DNA from: Candidatus Bathyarchaeota archaeon
Lineage (GTDB): Archaea > Thermoproteota > Bathyarchaeia > TCS64
Length of the DNA stretch: 32,615 nucleotides
Direction: 5' to 3'
Assembly (NCBI GenBank): GCA_014729945.1
Contig: WJJC01000059.1
Coordinates: 1 to 32,615, forward strand
Shown: piece by piece, positions 7,093 to 15,794 of the stretch
Layout: each line of letters starts with the position of its first letter
How positions within the stretch are numbered: the stretch's first letter is position 1
Made by a program: the position numbers and the translations under genes
Notes under the pieces: model-generated
Told to the model about the DNA's origin: nothing
Database searches by the model: none
The model's input: only the letters and a program-made list of their open reading frames with translations

Positions 7093-8454
7093 TTAGCCGA
7101 AGATAAACTGTCCAAGTGCTTCCGAGACGATCTTTCCCTGCTGGTAGACTGGTACTCCTCTTAGTATGGTGGCCTCTACTGCTCCCAAAGTGGTCCATCC
7201 CTCGTATGGTGTCCACTTAGATTTGGCGTACATCTCATCGGCTGTTATCTTCTTTTCTTTCTTGGTGTCGATCACCACCAGATCAGCATCCGAACCTACA
7301 GCAATACAGCCCTTCCTTGGATACAGTCCAAGCCGCCTCGCCGGGTTTGCAGTTGTGGCTGATATCACCCGTTCCAGAGAAGTCTTCCCCTCTTTTACCG
7401 CGGTCAATAGAATGGGCAGCATAGACTCGATAGCAGGGAGCCCTGGTGGAGACTCCCAGATGTTTTCCCAGCCGGAGTTCTTTTCCTCTACTGTGTGGGT
7501 CGCATGGTCGCTGGCCATTATGTTTACAGTACCGTCATTAAGTGCACCCCAAAGGGATTCTTGGTTTTGTCTGGTTCTGATAGGAGTCCACTGCTGAGCA
7601 TAAGGTCCCAGATCAGAGGTGTTTTCATGGTTTAACACAAGGTGATCCGGCCGAACCTCAGCCGATATATCCCTTCTGTATGGCTTAAGGTGGCGGAGCA
7701 TCTCAACGGTCTTGGCTGTAGATACCTCCCTAAAGTGGGCACGAGCCCCTACGTTATGGGCTAATAGTATTCGTTTGGCTCCTCCAGCCGACTCGGCTAC
7801 GTGTGGGAAGTGATTATTATAATCCATTAAATTGTCTGAGCCCTTTTCTCTCGTCTTTCTCATTGTAGCTATGACAAGGTCTGACTCACGGCAGTTGAGC
7901 AATGCCAGGCCATCAACCATTTTCACTCTTTTCAGAGCCTCATAGAGCACGCCTGTATCATCCATACCTGTTGAGGTTCCTCCTAGCTCATCGAAGAAAG
8001 CGAAGGTGTTGATGCCCATACTGGATGCTGCCTGAACTTCATCCAGCCCCTCAGCGTATACAGCCATCTCAAAGAGATAATCCACATACGCCTTTTCCTT
8101 GACCAAAACCTTCTTCGCCCTCAAAGCCTCAGTCGATGAGGTAACAGGATTATTATTGGGTTCATCAAGCACTGTCGTTACTCCTCCAGCAGCCGCAGCC
8201 CTTGTTCCCGTCGAGAAGTCCTCTTTCTGTGTAAAACCGGGTTCCCTGAAGTGAACATGGAGATCAACCAAGCCTGGTATCACCAGTTTTCCCTCTGCGT
8301 CTATGGTGACTTCTGTTTGAGGTAGGCTGGTCTCTTTACCTATCTTGGATACAGCACCGTTCTCGGTGACCAATCCTCCCTCATAGGTCCCTGTATCTAG
8401 CCAGAGCTTGGCGTTGACGATCTTAAGGCTCATTATCCCTTTTATTACGTCCAT
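7093..8454 (-). CDS. Dihydroorotase-like amidohydrolase with altered metal site
   Basis: A 453-residue cyclic amidohydrolase of the dihydroorotase/allantoinase group. Present are the H66-V-H68-FREPG motif, AAAGGVTTVLDEPNNNP, D316 in ASDHATH and the C-terminal KGCIAVGSDADLVVID. Three usual metal ligands appear replaced. The carboxylated Lys position reads TFAFF (about Ala152), the VHAE His reads LLNCRE (Asn187), and the HVST His reads REVST (Glu243). The normal two-zinc centre is therefore unlikely. It may be a mononuclear enzyme, a different hydrolase, or an inactive partner like the pseudo-dihydroorotases that associate with aspartate transcarbamylase. No pyrB is nearby. Met8 (8433) fits the family start better than Met1. 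The promoter is shared with the divergent PLP gene. Confidence 0.83.
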   Translation of the reverse strand: MDVIKGIMSLKIVNAKLWLDTGTYEGGLVTENGAVSKIGKETSLPQTEVTIDAEGKLVIPGLVDLHVHFREPGFTQKEDFSTGTRAAAAGGVTTVLDEPNNNPVTSSTEALRAKKVLVKEKAYVDYLFEMAVYAEGLDEVQAASSMGINTFAFFDELGGTSTGMDDTGVLYEALKRVKMVDGLALLNCRESDLVIATMRKTREKGSDNLMDYNNHFPHVAESAGGAKRILLAHNVGARAHFREVSTAKTVEMLRHLKPYRRDISAEVRPDHLVLNHENTSDLGPYAQQWTPIRTRQNQESLWGALNDGTVNIMASDHATHTVEEKNSGWENIWESPPGLPAIESMLPILLTAVKEGKTSLERVISATTANPARRLGLYPRKGCIAVGSDADLVVIDTKKEKKITADEMYAKSKWTPYEGWTTLGAVEATILRGVPVYQQGKIVSEALGQFIFG

Positions 8455-8482
8455 GGAATTTAATAGCCGCGTTCATCACAAG

Positions 8483-8490
8483 CTTATAAG
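8483..8490. promoter_or_regulatory. Palindromic TATA element between divergent genes
   Basis: CTTATAAG is a perfect palindrome in the 56-base gap between the dihydroorotase-like gene (start 8454, minus) and the PLP enzyme (start 8511, plus). Its centre is about 25 bases from the plus-strand TTG start and about 32 bases from the minus-strand ATG. One element could therefore recruit TBP for both directions. No better TATA box is visible in the gap. Confidence 0.55.
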
Positions 8491-8510
8491 AATAATGATG
8501 ACCCATAGTC

Positions 8511-9701
8511 TTGGAGAGAATACATTTGAAATATGATAAATTCGCTACGAAGGCGGTTCACGGGGGACAGCACCCTGATCCATGTACTGGTTCAGTTGTC
8601 ACTCCAATATACGCTTCATCGACATTCGTGTTTCAGAACGCTGAACAAGGAGCCGCCCGTTTCGAGGGCAAAGAGAAAGGATTCATCTACACGAGGCTGG
8701 GTAACCCAACGGTCAAGGCGTTGGAGGATAGTCTAGCATTACTTGAAGGGGGAGAGGCGGCGCGTGCAGCAGCTACAGGTATGGGCGCCATTACTGCCGC
8801 GGTTATGGCTGTAGTCAAGAAAGAGGACCATATCGTGGCTGGTGACACGCTTTATGGAGGTACCCATAAGCTAATCACTAATATATTGAAAGAATATGGA
8901 GTCGAGCACACCCTAGTGAACACCAGTGATCCAGCGAACTTCGAGAAAGCCATAAAACCCAACACCAAACTCCTCTACATCGAGTCTCCCAGCAACCCTC
9001 TGATGAACCTCACAGACATGAAGGCTATTGCCGATATAGGTGAAAAACACGACATCATCACTGTGATGGATAACACATTCATGTCTCCATACAATCAACG
9101 CCCCTTGGAATACGGCATTGATGTGGTTGTTCATAGTCTCACCAAGAGTCTCAGCGGTCACAGCGACATGGTGGGAGGTGCAGTAATCGCTAGCTCTGAG
9201 TTCATGGAACGGATGGATCCAGTCTTCAAGAACATGGGTGCCACCATGGGGGCGTGGGATGCATGGCTCACCCTTCGTGGTATCAAGACTCTCCATGTAC
9301 GGTGGGACCGGATAAACGAGAACAGCGTCAAGGTAGCAAAGTTCTTGGAAGATCACCCCAAGATTGATCACGTTAACTACCCTGGATTAGAGAGCTTTCC
9401 CCAGTACGAGTTAGCTAAGCGCCAGATGGATGGTCCCGGTGGGATGATGAGCTTCGAGTTGAAAGGAGGTTTGGAGGCTGGACGTAAAATGATGAACAGC
9501 GTAGAGCTCTGCAGTTTAGCTGTAAGCCTTGGTGCTGTTGAGACGCTTATCAGTCACCCAGCTAGCATGACGCATAGTATTATACCACGTGAGGAGCGGT
9601 TGAATGCTGGATTAAGTGATGGCTTGGTGCGTCTCAGTGTGGGGATTGAGAATGTGAAAGACATCATCAAGGACCTAAACCAAGCGCTAGCTCAAATCTA
9701 A
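8511..9701 (+). CDS. Cys/Met metabolism PLP-dependent enzyme
   Basis: A 396-residue enzyme of the cystathionine gamma-synthase / gamma-lyase / methionine gamma-lyase / O-acylhomoserine sulfhydrylase family. The PLP lysine is K212 in HSLTKSLSGHSDMVGG, PLP-phosphate contacts lie in ATGMGAI (88-94) and the YTRLGNPT stretch, and D187 in VMDNTF should bind the pyridine nitrogen. The Cys that marks methionine gamma-lyase (YGCT) is Gly here (LYGGTH), so a strict methionine gamma-lyase is less likely. The exact reaction cannot be told from sequence. The TTG start at 8511 fits the TATA spacing; a second TTG at 8526 is the alternative. Confidence 0.9.
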   Translation: MERIHLKYDKFATKAVHGGQHPDPCTGSVVTPIYASSTFVFQNAEQGAARFEGKEKGFIYTRLGNPTVKALEDSLALLEGGEAARAAATGMGAITAAVMAVVKKEDHIVAGDTLYGGTHKLITNILKEYGVEHTLVNTSDPANFEKAIKPNTKLLYIESPSNPLMNLTDMKAIADIGEKHDIITVMDNTFMSPYNQRPLEYGIDVVVHSLTKSLSGHSDMVGGAVIASSEFMERMDPVFKNMGATMGAWDAWLTLRGIKTLHVRWDRINENSVKVAKFLEDHPKIDHVNYPGLESFPQYELAKRQMDGPGGMMSFELKGGLEAGRKMMNSVELCSLAVSLGAVETLISHPASMTHSIIPREERLNAGLSDGLVRLSVGIENVKDIIKDLNQALAQI

Positions 9702-9949
9702 CTCCTATCACTATATTACTAAGTCGAGTTTTTTCTTAAGTAAGAATGACTCAAGTATTTGGGTAGTTCATTGTGGCGTTTACTTTTACAAAGCAATTTG
9801 AGAAAAATACCGAGGCTTACGCTCCAATGGAAGTGTTTAACCTTCTTTAGGGTACCTTGCATCTTAACACAGCGCTGGATAATTATATAACACAAAACCT
9901 CTCCAATAACAGGGGTTTTATTAGAGAACACGTAACTGGATTGCTTTTT

Positions 9950-10024
9950 TGGAGCCTCGAGCGGGATTCGAACCCGCGGCCTACAGCTTACGAGGCTGCC
10001 GCTCCACCACTGAGCTACCGAGGC
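9950..10024 (-). tRNA. tRNA-Thr (anticodon CGT)
   Basis: Read on the minus strand: acceptor GCCTCGG pairs with TCGAGGC; D-arm GCTC...GAGC; anticodon stem GCAGC/GCTGT with loop CTCGTAA, giving anticodon CGT; T-arm GCGGG TTCGAAT CCCGC. The discriminator base is T and CCA is encoded (9950-9952). No intron. A TATA-like run (TTTTAAA, minus strand, about 10051-10058) lies about 30 bases upstream. Confidence 0.95.
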
Positions 10025-10075
10025 ACTGCAAGCCCTATTCGAGATACATGTTTAAAAGAAATTTGGAGAAAAAAA

Positions 10076-11236
10076 TTAGGTCCAGGCGACTACGCCCTTC
10101 TTCTTGAGTTCATCCAGGTATTCTTTGGACTTGCCCAGTAAGTCACAGATAACGTGCTCGTTGTCCTGTCCTAGTAACGGTGCGTGTCTCTTCATCTCTG
10201 GCTGTGTCTTACTCATCTTGAAGGGGAAGTTTATGGCCTCATATTTCCCTGCTTTGGGGTGGTCTATCTCTTGGAATAATCCTCTTGCGTGAAGATGTGG
10301 ATCAGCTACAGTATCCTTGGTGTGGTAAACTGGTGCAACCGGTAGACGAGCTTCAACGAATTTGTCCACGGCCTCTTTCTGGGTGTGCTTTGAGACCCAT
10401 TTCTCTAATTTCTCTGTGTCGAAATCTGGGTCATCAAATATGTCTCGGACAGTATCAACGGCCTTGGGACTATAAGCTCCTATACGTACCCATTCATCAT
10501 CCTTAGTTTGGAATAATCCCCCAATTCCTCCACCCGGACTCTCTTTTCTCATTTCCGCTGGCGTGGTTTGGCCCAGTTGCCATAATGTTATCGCTGTGTT
10601 GAAGGCTGTCATTATCTCGAACTGGCTCAGATCCAGCATCTGTCCCTCGCCTGTGAAGTCCCTGTATCTTAAGGCTGAAACTATTCCGAAGGCGGCCATG
10701 GTTCCAGGGCCGATGTCACCGTATGCTTGAGCCATCTCTAGTGGTGGCCCCTCTGGGTCTGCTCTATCCCCGGTGAGCCGTGTGTGGCCGCTCATGGCTT
10801 CAGCTATCATGGCGTAGCTTTTACGTTCTTTGTATGGACCTGTCTGACCGAATCCGCTAAGGGCGGCGTAGATAATTTTTGGGTTTATCTCATTGAGTAC
10901 ATCGTAGCTTAGTCCCATCCTCTCCATGGCGCCCACGCTCATGTTCTGGACTAGTACGTCGCTTTTCTTTATGAGCTCTTTGAGTAGTTCTAATCCTTCT
11001 GGTTCCTTTGTGTTGATGGTTACATCTTTCTTGTTTAGGTTCAGGTGGTGGAATGTATACGGTACTCCCCCATAAACTCCGCTCCTGCTGAGCCTGTCTA
11101 TGGCCCCCCATGGTGGTTCTACTCTGATTACTTCAGCGCCCATGTAACCTAGCATCATGGTACACCATGGACCGTACCAGACGTGAGTCATATCCACAAC
11201 CCTGATATCTTCAAGGGGCATCTTCATGTCACTCAA
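10076..11236 (-). CDS. Class III CoA-transferase (CaiB/BaiF family)
   Basis: A 386-residue protein of the formyl-CoA transferase / CaiB family. It has the N-terminal LEDIRVVDMTHVWYGPWC and LGYMGAEVIRVEPPWG, the NLNKKDVTIN segment, the SGFGQTGPYKERKSYAMIAEAMSG region, and the catalytic Asp (about D174) in AYGDIGPGTMAA. These enzymes move CoA between carboxylic acids through an aspartyl-CoA intermediate. The substrate pair is unknown. The length is near the family norm (about 400). The stop lies about 50 bases from the tRNA-Thr gene, so the tRNA promoter sits just beyond the gene's 3' end. Confidence 0.9.
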   Translation of the reverse strand: MSDMKMPLEDIRVVDMTHVWYGPWCTMMLGYMGAEVIRVEPPWGAIDRLSRSGVYGGVPYTFHHLNLNKKDVTINTKEPEGLELLKELIKKSDVLVQNMSVGAMERMGLSYDVLNEINPKIIYAALSGFGQTGPYKERKSYAMIAEAMSGHTRLTGDRADPEGPPLEMAQAYGDIGPGTMAAFGIVSALRYRDFTGEGQMLDLSQFEIMTAFNTAITLWQLGQTTPAEMRKESPGGGIGGLFQTKDDEWVRIGAYSPKAVDTVRDIFDDPDFDTEKLEKWVSKHTQKEAVDKFVEARLPVAPVYHTKDTVADPHLHARGLFQEIDHPKAGKYEAINFPFKMSKTQPEMKRHAPLLGQDNEHVICDLLGKSKEYLDELKKKGVVAWT

Positions 11237-11329
11237 AACTAATCACAACAATAAGGCAAGGCTTCCGATATAAGATGTTTACCCGGGTTCCATTTTTATA
11301 CCTCCCGTGGAGATATTCGAGTGATAATT

Positions 11330-12319
11330 ATGACCACAGTCTCTGAGGTGGGGGAACGTGCAGTTATAAAACGAGTGATGAAGCATCTGACATCCATGCC
11401 GGGTATGCCGCTTCCTTTTTGGGACGACGCCTCGGCGCTGAGCTTGGGTGATGGACGAGCATTGGTTATTAACACGGATATGCTGGTATGGGAGACTGAT
11501 ATCCCACAGGGTATGACCCCTTTTCAGGCTGGTAGAAAGACCGTTGTGATGAACGTAAGCGATCTTGGGGCCAAAGGGGTGAAACCCGTAGCTTTTATGC
11601 CTAATATCGCGGTTCCGGCAGATTACCAAGTTGATGATGTGGTGGAGATTTCGAAGGGGTTTGAGGCGGGGGCTAGGGCCTATGATGCCTACGTGGTGGG
11701 GGGTGACACTAATGAGGCGTGTGATGTAATAATAGCCGGTTCAGCCATAGGTATAGTAGAAGAGAAGTATTTAATGAAGCGAGCGGGAGGCGTTGAACCC
11801 GGTGACACTCTGGCTGTAACCGGTTTATTTGGTTTAACCTCCGTGGGGTTCACATATCTCTTGAATGGCATTAAGCCGTCAAAGGAGGTTGAACAAACCG
11901 CACTGGAGAGCATTTACATGCCAGAGGCTAGGGTGGATGAAGGACTGGCGTTAGCGGAGACCCACGCCATCACCAGCTGTATGGACAGCAGTGACGGATT
12001 ATCCGTTAGCCTGTATGATCTTAGACGTAGCTCGGGCTATGGCTTCGTGGTGGATTCGGTACCGGTTCATCCTTTAGCTATGCGCTATGCTGAGACTAAC
12101 CACTTGGATCACATTGACCTTGCTTTTAATGGGGGTGAGGAGTATGAGCTTGTGTTCACTTATCGACCGGAGGATGAGTCCAGAGCTAGGGAAGCTCTTA
12201 ACTCGGTTGGATGTAGCCTAGTTAAGATCGGTGTAGTCACTGAGGATGAAGAGATACTCCACAGGACGGATACTGGTCTAGTACCCATAAAGAAGGGTGG
12301 CTGGAACCACTTCACGTAG
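11330..12319 (+). CDS. thiL: Thiamine-monophosphate kinase
   Basis: About 329 residues (332 if the in-frame GTG at 11321 is used). It phosphorylates thiamine monophosphate to thiamine diphosphate, the last step of the cofactor pathway. Family motifs are SEVGERAVIKR near the start, FWDDASAL with metal-binding Asp, NTDMLVWETD, the NVSDLGAKGVKPVAF helix, VGGDT, TSCMDSSDGLSVSLYDLRR and NGGEEYEL. A clear TATA box (TTTTTATA, 11293-11300) is centred about 25 bases before the GTG, so either a leaderless GTG or a nine-base leader with the ATG is possible. No other thiamine gene is adjacent. Confidence 0.92.
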   Translation: MTTVSEVGERAVIKRVMKHLTSMPGMPLPFWDDASALSLGDGRALVINTDMLVWETDIPQGMTPFQAGRKTVVMNVSDLGAKGVKPVAFMPNIAVPADYQVDDVVEISKGFEAGARAYDAYVVGGDTNEACDVIIAGSAIGIVEEKYLMKRAGGVEPGDTLAVTGLFGLTSVGFTYLLNGIKPSKEVEQTALESIYMPEARVDEGLALAETHAITSCMDSSDGLSVSLYDLRRSSGYGFVVDSVPVHPLAMRYAETNHLDHIDLAFNGGEEYELVFTYRPEDESRAREALNSVGCSLVKIGVVTEDEEILHRTDTGLVPIKKGGWNHFT

Positions 12320-12364
12320 AAAATATACTTCAAAGCTTATCTTTTCGCTGTCATCTATACTATT

Positions 12365-13225
12365 ATGCAGTCTCGAATACCTGTCTCAAAACCCTTGGCG
12401 CTAGTCGTGATTGGGTTAATAATCGGTGTTAGTCTTGGGCTTGGCTCGGGTTACGCAGTCTTCTATCCTGATATGGTTAATGAAAGAAGCAAGACTGTTG
12501 AGGAACGGATAAGTGATATTGAGGATAATGTTTCTGCTCTTGATTCCAAGCTTTCCTCGGTTAATGAGAGCATCAATGTGATTGATGAGAACCTAGAGGG
12601 TATACTGGTCTTAACGGATGTGGTTGACAGGATATCGGACCGGGTCTCGGCGCTGGAGAATGGGCAGATAAACCTCAACAGTGACCTTAACACTATTGAG
12701 GATGAACTTGCTCAGTTAAAGACTGATTTGAATTCTCTTGAGGGATCTTGGAGTGATATGACTCAGAGTTTCTCAGACCTTGAGACAGCGTATAACTCGG
12801 TGAATAATGAGCTTGAGGAAATACAGACACTAGTGAGGGAAAATGATGGAGTAAGACTATTGACGGCTCACTTAGCTAATCCCTCAAGCGACTTTGAGCA
12901 GAGTATAGCAGAGGATGTCTTTGATGTACTTATTGAGGAGGAGCAGAAATTTGAGGAATGGGTGAATCTCTACGGGGAGAACACCGCCAAGATATTATTA
13001 AAGCAGGAGATTGATGCCATGGCGGGTAGTCTGGTATGGAACCCAACGGCTAACACAGAAGTGGGTAAGGATAGTTATCAGGTGAAGATGGAGACCTATT
13101 TCACTATGGAGTTTCGCCCGGCTAAGGTTACTGTGAATAATATGCATATGGAGGTCAAGGCTACTGTGGATATTGATACCGGGGCTATCAATGGTTTACA
13201 GGTTACACTGCTTGAGATAATTTAG
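12365..13225 (+). CDS. Membrane-anchored coiled-coil protein, unknown function
   Basis: A 286-residue protein: short cytoplasmic start, one membrane helix (about 11-33, rich in Leu, Ile and Gly), then a long acidic heptad-repeat region (about 38-155) with recurrent units such as ISDIEDNVSALDSKLSSV, and a globular C-terminal domain of about 120 residues. It is likely an outward-facing or lumenal fibrous protein tethered by its N-terminus, with the coiled coil as a spacer or oligomerisation element. I do not recognise the C-terminal domain. A TATA-like AAAATATAC lies at 12319-12327. The stop codon is one base from the encoded CCA end of the convergent tRNA-Asn gene. Confidence 0.82.
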   Translation: MQSRIPVSKPLALVVIGLIIGVSLGLGSGYAVFYPDMVNERSKTVEERISDIEDNVSALDSKLSSVNESINVIDENLEGILVLTDVVDRISDRVSALENGQINLNSDLNTIEDELAQLKTDLNSLEGSWSDMTQSFSDLETAYNSVNNELEEIQTLVRENDGVRLLTAHLANPSSDFEQSIAEDVFDVLIEEEQKFEEWVNLYGENTAKILLKQEIDAMAGSLVWNPTANTEVGKDSYQVKMETYFTMEFRPAKVTVNNMHMEVKATVDIDTGAINGLQVTLLEII

Positions 13226-13226
13226 G

Positions 13227-13303
13227 TGGCGCCGCCAAACGGAATCGAACCGTTGACCAACTGCTTAACAGGCAGACGCTCTACCGAGCTGAGCTATGGC
13301 GGC
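13227..13303 (-). tRNA. tRNA-Asn (anticodon GTT)
   Basis: Minus strand: acceptor GCCGCCA pairs with TGGCGGC; D-arm GCTC...GAGC; anticodon stem CTGC/GCAG with loop CTGTTAA, anticodon GTT; T-arm AACGG TTCGATT CCGTT. The discriminator base is G and CCA is encoded (13227-13229). The outermost anticodon-stem pair is a T-T mismatch. A TATA-like TTTATTATAAT on the minus strand lies about 30 bases upstream (about 13329-13340). Confidence 0.95.
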
Positions 13304-13403
13304 TCTCGCCTTCCAGAATATAGGATATATTATAATAAACTTTGTCGTCAGAAATCAGTTACGCTGATTAATTATTATATCTCTAACGAGTTGTTTTCTC
13401 TAT

Positions 13404-14171
13404 ATGAGCTACGACTATAGTAAGCAGTCGGGGGAAGAATTCGCTAATATAGCCGATGAGTATGATAAGGGTAGGAAGAGCGAGAATATCGAATTATGGG
13501 GAAACGAGACTAAACGCCTAGCAGATGTAGACGAGGACTCCCTTGTACTTGACTTGGGCTGCGGTACGGGGCTCTACACTGTGGGCAGAGGCTCAGCGGC
13601 TGATTGTTTGATGCTGGGGATGGACCCTGTGTCGGGTATGCTGGGTAAGGCCCGGGAGAAGTCACGGGATGTTCACTGGTTCAACGGAATAGGTGAATGG
13701 TTGCCTCTCAGATCCGACATACTAGACTGTGTCTTCAGTAGTCAGGTGTGGCACCATATAGAGGATAAGCAGAGTACAGCAGATGAATGCGGACGGGTGA
13801 TAAAACCGGGTAAAACCGTAGTCATTAGAACGATTGGCTATGCTCAGTTACACAGGAAAGTGGTTTTCAAGTATTTCCCCGAGATTAAGCGAAACCAGCT
13901 TAATGTATACCCTAGTAACCAAGAGTTCACGGAGTATTTCACCAACGCCGGTTTTAGCTCCATAGATTTTCATGAGTATCGTGAGGAGCGTTATCAATCC
14001 GTTGAAGAGTTCGTGGAGATAGCTGAGAATAAGCTATGGAGTATGTTCAGACCAATCACCGATGAGGGGCTAAGAAAGGGCATCGCTGAGTTATGGAGAT
14101 ATAAGAAGGAGCATAATGATGCTCCAGTTCGTAACGATGAACTTATTACCCTAGTAGTTTGTCGATACTAA
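13404..14171 (+). CDS. Class I SAM-dependent methyltransferase
   Basis: A 255-residue methyltransferase of the Methyltransf_11 type. The SAM-binding motif I is VLDLGCGTG (48-56). Motif II/III is represented by MLGMDPVSGMLGKAREKS, motif IV by LDCVFSSQVWHHIED, and the post-motif region by IKPGKTVVIRTIG. The acceptor is unknown; the C-terminal 100 residues, which usually set substrate choice, are not recognisable. A TATA-like stretch (about 13371-13380) is centred about 27 bases before the ATG, which fits a leaderless transcript. Confidence 0.85.
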   Translation: MSYDYSKQSGEEFANIADEYDKGRKSENIELWGNETKRLADVDEDSLVLDLGCGTGLYTVGRGSAADCLMLGMDPVSGMLGKAREKSRDVHWFNGIGEWLPLRSDILDCVFSSQVWHHIEDKQSTADECGRVIKPGKTVVIRTIGYAQLHRKVVFKYFPEIKRNQLNVYPSNQEFTEYFTNAGFSSIDFHEYREERYQSVEEFVEIAENKLWSMFRPITDEGLRKGIAELWRYKKEHNDAPVRNDELITLVVCRY

Positions 14172-14214
14172 TCAAGATTAAAAGCAACGGTTCCTCTTTT
14201 TTAATTGACTAATT

Positions 14215-14766
14215 ATGATAGACGAGAAGATATTAGAGGAACTTAATCAACAGGTTCAGGAAGAGACCTATAGTGGCTATATCTACCTCGCCATGGCAGC
14301 GTGGCTGGATGAGGAGGGCTACAAGGGAATGGCTAACTGGATGCGTGTACAGGCACGGGAAGAGAAGATACACGCAGACATATTCTATAACTATATCTTA
14401 GAACGAGGTGGGCATGTCAAACTACAAGCCATTGAGGCGCCGCCGGACAAGTGGAAGACACCTCTGGAATTATTTAAAGCGGCTCTTGAGCATGAGGAGC
14501 ATATTACCTCTAGGATTAACCACATGGTGGATGTCTCATTGAATGTGAAGGACCATGCTACCTATCAGATGCTCCAGTGGTTCATTGAGGAGCAGGTAGA
14601 GGAGGAGGCAAACGTGGGGGAAGCTGTGCAGCAGCTGAGTATCGTGGGTGAGGAGGGCAGGGGCATATTGATGGTGGATAGGGAGATGAGTACACGAGTT
14701 TTCAGCGTACCCGCATCGGCACCATGGTACCCCAAATCAGGGCAGCCAGGGTCAATGGCGACTTAA
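14215..14766 (+). CDS. Ferritin (non-haem iron storage protein)
   Basis: A 183-residue four-helix-bundle ferritin that oxidises Fe(II) and stores iron as a 24-subunit shell. The diiron centre residues fall at the same numbers as in E. coli FtnA: E17, E50, H53, E94, Q127 and E130, with the YSGYIYLAMAAWLDEEGY and REEKIHADIFYNYI helices intact. The C-terminal tail after about 160 (RVFSVPASAPWYP) is longer than usual and rich in Pro. The end of this gene overlaps the promoter of the next, with a TATA-like stretch just after the stop. Confidence 0.93.
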   Translation: MIDEKILEELNQQVQEETYSGYIYLAMAAWLDEEGYKGMANWMRVQAREEKIHADIFYNYILERGGHVKLQAIEAPPDKWKTPLELFKAALEHEEHITSRINHMVDVSLNVKDHATYQMLQWFIEEQVEEEANVGEAVQQLSIVGEEGRGILMVDREMSTRVFSVPASAPWYPKSGQPGSMAT

Positions 14767-14801
14767 AACACCTTTTTATTTATACAAGCTTTTTTCCATG
14801 T

Positions 14802-15722
14802 ATGCCCTATAACCCCGAGTTGCTCATAGATTCCATAGCAATGGATAATGTTCACGGAGCCGACTATTTGAGCAACAAGGCAATTGAAGTATTGGTTACT
14901 GTGAGTCTCCACGAGGACGCACCATGTGTTGATGTTCTTCATGAACTGCTCTGGAGTATAGGCATCAGGCTTGTCTCCTCCAGACCCAGTATGGCTCCGC
15001 TGGCTAACAAAATCGGTTACCTGTTTAATGAACTGGAAAAGACAACTGATCTAAACAGTTATCGATCTAGGTTGCGTAAGTTAGCCTCAAACCTCGTCAG
15101 GAGAAGCGAGAAGAGCAAGAAGCGGATAGCAGAGTACCTGGAGACTGTTGCAGTGGATGCTGAAACCGTATTCACTTACAGTTACAGCAGTACTGTGATT
15201 GATGTGATCCGTGAAAACAGGTACGAGAATATCCTGGTCACCGAGAGTAGACCCACATTGGAGGGTAAACTGCTGGCAGAGAAACTGGGGGAAGAGGGTT
15301 TTAACGTCTTACTGGTAATTGATGCAGCCGCCGGAGTGTATGTTCCCAATGCTGATATCTGTATAATTGGAGCTGATAGTGTCCAGTATGATGGCTCAGT
15401 GGTGAACAAGGTAGGCAGCAGTTTATTGGGATACGCCGCCCTAGACCATAACATACCTTTCTACGTTCTCTGTGATACCAGTAAATTCAATGTACTAAAC
15501 TATCTCGGAAAAACCATAGAACCAGAGATGAAACCACCGGATGAAGTAGCAGAACCCATGCTGAACGTCACCATAGGAAATCCCTACTTTGAAGTAGTTC
15601 CCCCAAGGTTAATCACCGGCGTAATCACAGAAAAGGGTTTGATGGAGCCACTTGATATACGCACGAATATGGAGTTCATGCGGAGATACGTTGAACCCTT
15701 CATCACGGTAAACTCTAGGTAA
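14802..15722 (+). CDS. eIF2B alpha/beta/delta family protein (isomerase-like)
   Basis: About 306 residues. The C-terminal two-thirds is the Rossmann-like eIF-2B domain: VTESRPTLEGKLLAEKL, NADICIIGADSVQYDGSVVNKVGS and IPFYVLCDTSKF. The GADSV...NKVG motif contains the Asp used as a catalytic residue in methylthioribose-1-phosphate isomerase and ribose-1,5-bisphosphate isomerase. The helical N-terminal part is shorter. It could be a sugar-phosphate isomerase or a regulatory eIF2B homologue; sequence alone does not settle this. The ATG at 14802 was chosen because a TATA box (TTTTTATTTATA, 14773-14784) sits about 25 bases upstream; the frame extends further upstream into the ferritin gene, but that part is not expected to be translated. 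Confidence 0.83.
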   Translation: MPYNPELLIDSIAMDNVHGADYLSNKAIEVLVTVSLHEDAPCVDVLHELLWSIGIRLVSSRPSMAPLANKIGYLFNELEKTTDLNSYRSRLRKLASNLVRRSEKSKKRIAEYLETVAVDAETVFTYSYSSTVIDVIRENRYENILVTESRPTLEGKLLAEKLGEEGFNVLLVIDAAAGVYVPNADICIIGADSVQYDGSVVNKVGSSLLGYAALDHNIPFYVLCDTSKFNVLNYLGKTIEPEMKPPDEVAEPMLNVTIGNPYFEVVPPRLITGVITEKGLMEPLDIRTNMEFMRRYVEPFITVNSR

Positions 15723-15794
15723 CATATAGATCATAAACACCTGAATACTGTATCAGAATCATTTTTACATTAAACACCTTGAACAAAACAAACA

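Noticed and set aside
8495..8501. ATGATGA, a possible C box of a C/D guide RNA
   Set aside because: The nearest CTGA is about 73 bases away inside a coding region, and no D' or C' boxes are seen. The site lies in a promoter gap.
9702..9949. A 248-base gap between the PLP enzyme and tRNA-Thr
   Set aside because: It holds a T-run after the PLP gene and AT-rich sequence but no convincing gene, hairpin array or guide RNA.
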